Shown in pieces: positions 1 through 4,328 of a DNA stretch of 5,132 nt. A program made the position numbers and the translations under genes. Below the pieces are notes generated by a model. The model saw only the letters and a list, made by a program, of their open reading frames with translations, made no database searches and had not been told where the DNA came from. Where the stretch lies: contig USMA01000104.1 in the NCBI GenBank assembly GCA_900555765.1, positions 1 to 5,132 on the forward strand, given 5' to 3'. The stretch is from an uncultured Collinsella sp. GTDB lineage: Bacteria; Actinomycetota; Coriobacteriia; Coriobacteriales; Coriobacteriaceae. Positions within the stretch are counted from its first letter, which is position 1, and every line of letters starts with the position of its first letter.

Positions 1-53
1 TATGCAACGGGGTGTTTTGAGCGGATGTTTTGGAGTACGGCTGGGACATTCAC
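1..53 (-). CDS. Possible 5' end of a minus-strand gene, running off the left edge
   Basis: Two overlapping minus-strand frames stay open to the window edge. One starts at GTG (53-51) and reads MNVPAVLQNIRSKHPVA. The other starts at ATG (49-47) and reads MSQPYSKTSAQNTPLH. A good Shine-Dalgarno sequence, GGAGGTG (65-59), lies 5 bases before the GTG and 9 before the ATG. A perfect TATAAT (94-89) lies about 25-30 bases further upstream, so promoter, ribosome site and start are in the right order. The GTG also overlaps the TGA of the small frame upstream. Only 16-17 codons are visible, so neither the frame nor a family can be settled. I infer a gene divergent from ybaB, but the signal could be chance. 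Confidence 0.35.
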   Translation of the reverse strand, partial: MNVPAVLQNIRSKHPVA

Positions 54-190
54 GAGGGCACCTCCAAATCGTCATCTATGACAATCAAATTATACCCAGC
101 CGCCATGCGTGCCGCCTCGAGCAGCGGCTCGGCATTTTGCCATGTAGCCTTGTAGCCCTACGCATAAACTGCCTGGTTCCAGCTCTGCTA
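50..190 (-). pseudogene. Possible decayed gene end on the minus strand
   Basis: Between an in-frame TAG (160-158) and TGA (52-50) the minus strand encodes 35 residues ending MAAGYNLIVIDDDLEVPS. Codon use is gene-like (GAG CCG CTG CTC GAG GCG GCA CGC ATG). Read past the TAG, the same frame continues upstream as QSWNQAVYA to a second TAG at 190-188. The terminal GTGA overlap with the next candidate start is typical of genes within an operon. This could be the end of a gene damaged by stop mutations, or a chance open stretch. I do not recognise the family. A 35-residue stretch is weak evidence, so confidence is low. Confidence 0.22.
61..94 (-). promoter_or_regulatory. Candidate -10 box and ribosome binding site for the left-edge gene
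   Basis: The minus strand shows a consensus TATAAT (94-89), then GGAGGTG (65-59) just before candidate starts at 53 and 49. No recognisable -35 hexamer lies 16-18 bases upstream of the -10. The -10 also falls inside the possible decayed frame, which would fit either an internal promoter or coincidence. Confidence 0.3.
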
Positions 191-198
191 GATGTAGC

Positions 199-226
199 TT
201 GAGATAATTATGCAACCTTGCATAAT
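199..226 (+). promoter_or_regulatory. Candidate plus-strand promoter overlapped by a palindrome
   Basis: TTGAGA (199-204) and CATAAT (221-226) are separated by 16 bases, a plausible -35/-10 pair. It would start transcription near 233 and give a leader of about 170 bases before ybaB. The 206-227 palindrome covers the spacer and the -10, so a protein bound there would block this promoter. The hexamers are imperfect and this AT-rich patch could yield such a match by chance. Confidence 0.35.
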
Positions 227-241
227 TCGACCTTGCATAAT
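206..241. repeat. Perfect palindrome plus a third half-site (operator-like)
   Basis: AATTATGCAA (206-215) and TTGCATAATT (218-227) are exact reverse complements with CC between them. The 12-mer ACCTTGCATAAT occurs at 215-226 and again at 230-241, so a third half-site follows at a 15-base offset. A 10-bp arm with a 2-base spacer is the usual form of a dimeric regulator site. The window also opens with TATGCAAC (1-8), matching 209-216. Because arms and spacer are short, a stable RNA hairpin is less likely than a protein site. No regulator can be named. Confidence 0.55.
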
Positions 242-264
242 CTTGGGCGTGCGTCACGCTCAAG
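242..264. repeat. Hairpin in the ybaB upstream region
   Basis: CTTGGGCGTG (242-251) pairs with CACGCTCAAG (255-264) over 10 bp, including one G-U wobble, around the 3-base loop CGT. No T-run follows on either strand, so it is a poor intrinsic terminator. If the promoter at 199-226 is used, this hairpin would sit about 10 bases from the RNA's 5' end and could stabilise it. Confidence 0.4.
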
Positions 265-402
265 GACATGTATATCGACTGAGGTAGCGTGTCCGCCCCG
301 CTTGCTTGCCCCGCGCCGTGGTACGATTTTTGAGTTTGAAAGTCCCGTCGCGCTCCGGCTGCCCTTGCAGCTTGTCGCGCGGCCGCACGTAAAGGAGCCA
401 TC
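265..402. other. Leader region of ybaB, no gene seen
   Basis: Apart from the promoter at 319-327 and the ybaB ribosome site at 391-397, I see no coding signal here. There is no tRNA fold and no signal recognition particle RNA signature. The dnaX gene that often precedes ybaB-recR in other bacteria is not present in the 402 bases upstream. Confidence 0.5.
319..327 (+). promoter_or_regulatory. Extended -10 promoter, likely for ybaB-recR
   Basis: TGGTACGAT fits the extended -10 form (TG, one base, then TAnnnT). Transcription would start near 334, about 70 bases before the ybaB ATG. No good -35 is present at 16-18 bases; the nearest TTG (302-304) gives a spacer of only 14. Extended -10 promoters can work with a weak -35, so this is the best candidate promoter for the repair pair. 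Confidence 0.45.
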
Positions 403-723
403 ATGGCCGGTATGAACATGCAGCAAATGATGAAGCAGGCTCGCAAGATGCAGGAGCAGCTTGCCGCCGCGCAGGAAAACCTTAAGTCCCAGACCGTCGA
501 CGCCTCTGCCGGCGGCGGCATGGTCAAGGTGACCGTTAACGGCGAGATGGAGCTCGTCAACCTCACCATCGACCCCGATGCCCTCGATCCCGAGGACGTC
601 GATATGCTGCAGGACATGATCATGGCTGCCGTCAACGAGGCCGTCCGCGGTGTCAACGAGCTCGCCAACAAGCAGATGGGCGCCATCACCGGCGGCCTCA
701 ACATCCCGGGCATGCCGTTCTAA
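403..723 (+). CDS. ybaB: YbaB/EbfC family nucleoid-associated protein
   Basis: This encodes 106 residues, the normal family length. YbaB/EbfC proteins are small dimeric DNA-binding proteins associated with the nucleoid, and their genes commonly sit next to recR. The sequence shows the family pattern: a Met/Gln/Lys-rich N-terminal helix ([17 protein letters not shown]), then [22 protein letters not shown], written here as the halves [11 protein letters not shown] (about 38-48) and [11 protein letters not shown] (49-59), an acidic stretch, a helix [17 protein letters not shown] and a C-terminal tail rich in Gly and Met ([10 protein letters not shown]). AAAGGAG at 391-397, five bases upstream, supports the ATG at 403. 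The gene is probably co-transcribed with recR. Its exact role is not fixed by sequence; DNA binding near replication or repair is inferred from the family. Confidence 0.95.
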   Translation: MAGMNMQQMMKQARKMQEQLAAAQENLKSQTVDASAGGGMVKVTVNGEMELVNLTIDPDALDPEDVDMLQDMIMAAVNEAVRGVNELANKQMGAITGGLNIPGMPF

Positions 724-736
724 GACACGCATATAT

Positions 737-1333
737 ATGAGTGCCAACCATAGTCTGCAAAAATTGCTCGATGAGCTGGGCCGTCTGCCGGGCATTGGTC
801 CCAAGTCGGCCCAGCGCATCGCCTATTACCTGCTCGAGGCCGATGCCGAGGAGGCGCGCCGCCTGGCCGAGGCTATCCTGGAGGTTAAGCAGGAGGTTCA
901 CTTTTGCAGCCGCTGCTTTAACTACGCCACGGCCGACGAGTGCTCCATCTGCCAGGATTCGATGCGCGATACCACTCGCATTTGCGTGGTGGGCGAGCCG
1001 CGCGATGTCCAGGCGATTGAGCGCACGGGCAGCTACCACGGTCTCTACCACGTATTGGGCGGCGTGATCAGTCCCATGGACAAGATTGGTCCCGAGCAGT
1101 TGCACATTCGTGAGCTGCTGGCACGCTTGGGCCACGAGGACATCCACGAGGTCATCATCGCCACCAACCCCAATATCGAGGGCGAGACCACGGCGAGCTA
1201 CCTGGCCCGCACTATCAAGCCGCTGGGCGTTGAGGTATCGCGTCTGGCGAGCGGCCTTCCCGTGGGCGGCGACCTGGAGTATGCCGACGAGCTTACGCTT
1301 GGGCGCGCCATCGAGGCCCGTCGCACGATTTAG
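737..1333 (+). CDS. recR: Recombination mediator protein RecR
   Basis: This encodes 198 residues, the usual RecR length. RecR acts in the cytosol with RecO (and RecF) to load RecA on SSB-coated single-stranded gaps. The domains appear in order: helix-hairpin-helix [17 protein letters not shown] (17-33); a four-cysteine zinc finger at C57, C60, C69 and C72; a Toprim domain starting [14 protein letters not shown] (82-95) and including NPNIEGETT (144-152); and the C-terminal [20 protein letters not shown] (177-196). The ATG at 737 is chosen because it gives the full standard N-terminus; an upstream in-frame extension from 650 would overlap ybaB and is not RecR-like. No Shine-Dalgarno sequence is visible in the 13-base gap after ybaB (GACACGCATATAT), so translation probably depends on coupling to ybaB. 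Confidence 0.97.
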   Translation: MSANHSLQKLLDELGRLPGIGPKSAQRIAYYLLEADAEEARRLAEAILEVKQEVHFCSRCFNYATADECSICQDSMRDTTRICVVGEPRDVQAIERTGSYHGLYHVLGGVISPMDKIGPEQLHIRELLARLGHEDIHEVIIATNPNIEGETTASYLARTIKPLGVEVSRLASGLPVGGDLEYADELTLGRAIEARRTI

Positions 1334-1370
1334 GTGGCGAGCCTGCTCCTGCCGTATGTCTTCATCGCGA

Positions 1371-1400
1371 CGCACGGGGTAGCCATAATTTCCCCGTGCG
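1371..1400 (+). terminator. Hairpin after recR, possible terminator
   Basis: CGCACGGGG (1371-1379) and CCCCGTGCG (1392-1400) form a perfect GC-rich 9-bp stem around a 12-base loop, 37 bases after the recR stop. The following bases, ACTGTAAGTTTGTTG, lack a proper T-run. It may end or protect the 3' end of the ybaB-recR transcript, but it is not a textbook intrinsic terminator. Confidence 0.5.
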
Positions 1401-1408
1401 ACTGTAAG

Positions 1409-1424
1409 TTTGTTGTGCAACAAA
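1409..1424. repeat. Palindrome TTTGTTG-TG-CAACAAA
   Basis: TTTGTTG (1409-1415) and CAACAAA (1418-1424) are exact reverse complements two bases apart. The core GTTGTGCAAC (1412-1421) differs by one base from GTTGCGCAAC at 1485-1494, exactly 73 bases further on, which is close to seven helical turns. The pair lies upstream of the kinase operon promoter and could be regulator sites. Confidence 0.4.
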
Positions 1425-1449
1425 GATGCTTTGTATCCGCTTATCGCAT

Positions 1450-1469
1450 GGATGCTTCCACTCGCATCC
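1450..1469. repeat. Short inverted repeat between recR and the kinase operon
   Basis: GGATGC (1450-1455) and GCATCC (1464-1469) form a 6-bp stem with an 8-base loop, followed by TTAATTT. This could be a weak terminator or simply chance. Confidence 0.25.
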
Positions 1470-1484
1470 TTAATTTGCCCATTC

Positions 1485-1494
1485 GTTGCGCAAC
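1485..1494. promoter_or_regulatory. Perfect palindrome GTTGCGCAAC at the kinase operon promoter
   Basis: This 10-bp perfect palindrome is the second copy of a GTTGYGCAAC motif; the first is at 1412-1421. It contains the only -35-like TTG (TTGCGC, 1486-1491) upstream of the extended -10, so a bound regulator would meet the promoter directly. Confidence 0.35.
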
Positions 1495-1507
1495 CTTTTG
1501 GGTTCGC

Positions 1508-1516
1508 TGATACACT
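1508..1516 (+). promoter_or_regulatory. Extended -10 promoter for the kinase operon
   Basis: TGATACACT fits an extended -10. TTGCGC (1486-1491) could act as the -35 with a long 19-base spacer. Transcription would start around 1522-1524, which is at or beside an ATG (1522-1524) in frame with the downstream gene. This raises the possibility of a leaderless start. Confidence 0.45.
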
Positions 1517-1534
1517 CAAATATGGATTCGAATG

Positions 1535-1566
1535 AATGCGCCGCTCCCGAGCGGCGTGTTTTTGTT
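1535..1566 (+). terminator. Intrinsic terminator or attenuator in the kinase operon leader
   Basis: CGCCGCT (1539-1545) pairs with AGCGGCG (1550-1556) around the loop CCCG. Two G-U and two A-U pairs extend the stem down to 1535/1560. The T-rich tail TGTTTTTGTT (1557-1566) completes a classic intrinsic terminator shape. It ends directly before the GGAGGAG ribosome site of the next gene, with no room for a promoter in between. It either ends read-through from ybaB-recR or acts as an attenuator within the operon's own leader. Confidence 0.65.
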
Positions 1567-1573
1567 GGAGGAG
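1567..1573 (+). promoter_or_regulatory. Ribosome binding site that fixes the start at 1579
   Basis: GGAGGAG lies five bases before the ATG at 1579 and favours this start over the in-frame TTG at 1486 and ATG at 1522. It follows the terminator-like tail without a gap, so hairpin folding and ribosome access may affect each other. Confidence 0.75.
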
Positions 1574-1578
1574 AACGC

Positions 1579-2484
1579 ATGCGGCCCGGTGGCACTCAGA
1601 CAAAGCGCGGCGCCGCGGTGCGCATGCGACGCCGACTGGGCTTGGCGCCGCGGGCGTACGCACTGCTGTCTTGCTCGCTGGTGCTGGTCATAGCTGGCGT
1701 TTCTGCCTATGGCATGACCGTGCCGTCCATGATGCAGGCACATGCCGCACGCGAACCGCGCGTGGGGCATGAGGTCAAAAGTGACCTGGGGACCACGACT
1801 GGATATGCTTGGGCAAGTGTGGTCGCGCATATTGTGTTTGGCACCGGCGACGCGGACGGCGCCGAGGCCCCGGACAACGAAGTCACGCTTGCCAATGGCA
1901 AAACCATCGTGCTCACCAACACCAAGATCATCGATCGGTTGTCCAACAATAGCGTGGCGGCAACGGTGAATAAGGTCGAGCAGCAGAAGGAGCAGGACGC
2001 CCAGCAGTCCGGAAAGCCCGGTAGCTCGGATACTTCTGGCTCCGGCTCGGATTCGTCGAGTTCGGGCGGCGGCTCTGGGCCGGGTTCCTCTGCCGGAGGG
2101 TCTGGAAACGGCGGCTCGACGGGCGGCAACGCTGACAACGATGCAAACTCCGGTGGCCTTTCCGCTGCTGAGGAAGAGAGCATTCACAGTTGGCTTGTGA
2201 CCAAGTACAACATGCTCGACGGCTATGTTTCTCGTGCCAATGACGTGGTCTCGACCTATAATTCTACGGGAGATCCCAGGCCGTGCGACAGCCTGGTCGG
2301 GGAGATGTTTGTCATTCGAGCCGAGTTCGGTCGTCAGACATTCTCGCCCCGGTCAAAGTGGTATCAGCAGTATGCCAATCTGTGGGGCTGTTACACCAAC
2401 CTATGTCAATGGGTCGGCCATTACGGCGATGATGACGTCGCGCTCGGTAACTTCAACAATAACGTGGCGGCGCTTGCCCTATGA
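1579..2484 (+). CDS. Membrane-anchored protein with Ser/Gly linker and Cys-containing outer domain, unknown function
   Basis: This encodes 301 residues of no family I recognise. A basic N-terminus (R15, R17-R19, R25) precedes one hydrophobic helix (about 26-46), giving an inside-to-outside anchor or an uncleaved signal; cleavage after AHA near 56 is possible. Residues 57-143 include a Val/Thr-rich patch (EVTLANGKTIVLTNTKIIDRL, residues 101-121) and a Gln/Lys/Glu helix (about 126-143). Residues 144-193 form a Ser/Gly/Asp/Asn linker typical of surface proteins. The outer C-terminal domain (194-301) is rich in Trp and Tyr and has three cysteines, C236, C271 and C276. There is no LPXTG or lipobox. 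The stop overlaps the kinase start, so joint production with the kinase is very likely. A sensor or partner role for that kinase is inference only. An alternative start at 1522 would add 19 residues. Confidence 0.85.
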   Translation: MRPGGTQTKRGAAVRMRRRLGLAPRAYALLSCSLVLVIAGVSAYGMTVPSMMQAHAAREPRVGHEVKSDLGTTTGYAWASVVAHIVFGTGDADGAEAPDNEVTLANGKTIVLTNTKIIDRLSNNSVAATVNKVEQQKEQDAQQSGKPGSSDTSGSGSDSSSSGGGSGPGSSAGGSGNGGSTGGNADNDANSGGLSAAEEESIHSWLVTKYNMLDGYVSRANDVVSTYNSTGDPRPCDSLVGEMFVIRAEFGRQTFSPRSKWYQQYANLWGCYTNLCQWVGHYGDDDVALGNFNNNVAALAL

Positions 2485-4325
2485 TGACCGATCTTGCATC
2501 CACCACACCACAATCGCTCGGTCGCGATCCCATGGTCGGCTTGCGCCTGGCGCGTGTCGACGGGTTTGAGCCGGCCATTGCGCTCGGTCAGGACGAACTG
2601 CCTGCCTATCTGCGTCGTTTTACGATGCTGTTTGCCGACGATGCCACCATGCGCCGTGGCGGTATCGGCCGCGTGACGCGTGCCGTCAACGCCCAAGGCG
2701 AGGCCGTGGCACTCAAACAGCTCATCTTGCCGACGCGCGATGAGTTTGACGACGATGCAACTCACGAGGCACTGGTCGCCAAGTTCAAGGCGGCGTTTCG
2801 CGAGGAATATGAATGCCATCGCGCCCTTTCGGGTCTTAAGGGCTTTCCCCGCCTCTATGGCTGGGGCGAGGTCGACGGTGTGCCTGCAATTGTCATGGAA
2901 TGGGTCGAGGGCGAGACGCTTGCCCGCTTGCGTTCGCGACTCGCCGTGGACGATGCCGGACGCCTGTCGCCGCTTGTGGCGGCGCGTCTGGGTCGCGACC
3001 TGTTCGATCTGCTCTGCCGTATGAGCCTGGTGGGTGAGGGCTTTGTCCATCGCGATATCTCGCCCGCTAATATTATGGTGCGTACGGCGCGTCTACCGCT
3101 TGACCGGCAGCTTGCCGAGGGCACCTTTGACCTGTGCCTGATCGACTTTGGCTCGTCGCTGGCGCTCGAGCCTGCGTCGGCCGTGGCCGGTACCGGCGGC
3201 AAGGCGTCGTTTACGGAGCGCTATGCCACGCTGCGTCGCGCGACGGTTGCCTATGCCCCACCCGAGATGCTCACCGACGATATTCCCGACCTGCGCGCTT
3301 TGCGTATGTCGCCGGCAATCGACGTCTATGCCGCAGCAAGCACGGTTTACGAGCTCATTGCCGGCGCCGCGCCATACGAAGCCGCGCCGAGCACTTCGGG
3401 CACCTCGGGTTCGCGCAAAAAGACGCGCGACATCGCCAGCCCCTACCGTCTCAAGATGGACACGCTGCCCGACTATCCCATTGGTGCCCATGCGCCCGGT
3501 TGCGATTTGACTCAGCTGCTTCGTCATGAGCCCGATGTGGCGCTCGCCGCGGCCGAGCAGGCCCAGCAGCTGGGGCTTGAGCCGGATTCCGAGGAGCTAC
3601 GCGATGCGCTGGCGTTTGTCGATGCCCAGCTGTTCAACGTGGTGATGGCCTGTCTGTCCAGCCATCAAAAAGATCGTCCCGAGCCGGCGGCGGTCGAGGC
3701 GGCGCTCTCGGCGTTTTGTGACCACTATGCGCAAAATGTCGGTCGTTCGCTCCGCGGCGAGCCGCTCACGCCGTGCCCCATGGATGCGTCTGGCCGCGCG
3801 GGTCGTCGCGCGCTGATGGTCGGCGCGACGGTCGTCTGTGGCGTGGTTTGGGCTGTGGTCGTGGTTTCGGCCGCGCTGCTGGCGTCGGGCGCTCGCGTGA
3901 CGGCGACTTTGGGATCGCTCGTGTGGTCTGGGTCGCTACCGGGTATTATTGCCGCACTGGCGTTGGCGCTGCCAGGCATAGCCGGCGTTGTCGCGGGGGC
4001 ACTTGCGCGCAATCGGCGCTCGGGCTTCCTGCAGGGTGTGCTTGCGCTTTCTGCCTGCGAGGTTCCGGTGCTGGTTGTGGCTGCATGTAGCGTATTTTCC
4101 CAACGCGCCGTGATGGGCGGCCTTGTTGCCGCGCTGGTTGCAACCTATACGCTTACGTGGTTTTTGCTTGCGATGGGCTTTGCCTTTGAACTTCCCGTTT
4201 CGGCACCGCGACGCACAAAAGTCCAGATGGCGACTCCGCTTGCCGGTGGAGCCGCAGCTGCCCGTACTTTTGGCGGACCTGTCGAAGTATCGTCCGATTC
4301 TATTTCTACGACCAAGGAGGCCTAG
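2481..4325 (+). CDS. Ser/Thr protein kinase with four C-terminal membrane helices
   Basis: This 614-residue protein carries a Hanks-type kinase domain (about 50-412). Visible motifs are the glycine loop RRGGIGRV (58-65), the ATP lysine K79 in VALKQL, an alpha-C Glu candidate in FREEYE (106-111), the catalytic HRDISPANIM (190-199, D192 and N197), DFG (222-224), APPE (259-262), D281 and the late-domain R399 in DRP. It should phosphorylate Ser/Thr in the cytosol. Residues 301-372 hold an extra Ser/Lys-rich and helical insert before the last kinase helices. Four hydrophobic helices follow (about 444-468, 485-508, 517-539, 543-567). Arginines before the first, between the second and third, and after the fourth place both ends inside. 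A Ser/Thr-rich tail closes the protein. There is no PASTA or other outer domain. ATG 2481 overlaps the previous stop (ATGA) and lacks a clear Shine-Dalgarno, which suggests translational coupling; ATG 2484 is an alternative. Confidence 0.93.
   Translation: MMTDLASTTPQSLGRDPMVGLRLARVDGFEPAIALGQDELPAYLRRFTMLFADDATMRRGGIGRVTRAVNAQGEAVALKQLILPTRDEFDDDATHEALVAKFKAAFREEYECHRALSGLKGFPRLYGWGEVDGVPAIVMEWVEGETLARLRSRLAVDDAGRLSPLVAARLGRDLFDLLCRMSLVGEGFVHRDISPANIMVRTARLPLDRQLAEGTFDLCLIDFGSSLALEPASAVAGTGGKASFTERYATLRRATVAYAPPEMLTDDIPDLRALRMSPAIDVYAAASTVYELIAGAAPYEAAPSTSGTSGSRKKTRDIASPYRLKMDTLPDYPIGAHAPGCDLTQLLRHEPDVALAAAEQAQQLGLEPDSEELRDALAFVDAQLFNVVMACLSSHQKDRPEPAAVEAALSAFCDHYAQNVGRSLRGEPLTPCPMDASGRAGRRALMVGATVVCGVVWAVVVVSAALLASGARVTATLGSLVWSGSLPGIIAALALALPGIAGVVAGALARNRRSGFLQGVLALSACEVPVLVVAACSVFSQRAVMGGLVAALVATYTLTWFLLAMGFAFELPVSAPRRTKVQMATPLAGGAAAARTFGGPVEVSSDSISTTKEA
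4314..4320 (+). promoter_or_regulatory. Ribosome binding site of the FHA gene
   Basis: AAGGAGG lies inside the last codons of the kinase gene, eight bases before the ATG at 4329, and strongly supports that start. Confidence 0.8.
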
Positions 4326-4328
4326 GTC

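Noticed and set aside
2..202. Plus-strand 66-codon frame at the left edge
   Set aside because: No ribosome site can be seen, codon use is poor, and the opposite strand has better gene-like signals.
1486..1578. TTG at 1486 as start of the first operon gene
   Set aside because: It overlaps the promoter and lacks a ribosome site. The ATG at 1579 has GGAGGAG five bases upstream. The ATG at 1522 is kept only as a leaderless alternative.
1606..1617. Perfect palindrome CGCGGCGCCGCG
   Set aside because: It lies in Arg/Gly/Ala codons of a gene and is built only of G and C, so it is likely a by-product of composition.
698..1663. Long minus-strand open frame of 321 codons opposite recR
   Set aside because: It is the antisense shadow of recR, whose zinc finger and Toprim motifs prove the plus strand. 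It runs across the intergenic region and has no ribosome site or recognisable domain.
1663..1674. LLSC at residues 29-32 as a lipoprotein cleavage site
   Set aside because: The cysteine falls near the start of the hydrophobic helix and is followed by more membrane residues, whereas a lipobox lies at the end of the signal.
4136..4145. Palindrome GGTTGCAACC, similar to the intergenic GTTGYGCAAC motif
   Set aside because: It is inside membrane-helix codons (Leu-Val-Ala-Thr) of the kinase and has no promoter nearby.
2481..4325. Kinase as an EssB/YukC-type pseudokinase of a type VII secretion system
   Set aside because: EssB-like proteins lack catalytic residues and have one membrane helix. This protein keeps K79, D192, N197 and D222 and has four helices, and no WXG100 or EssC gene is visible.
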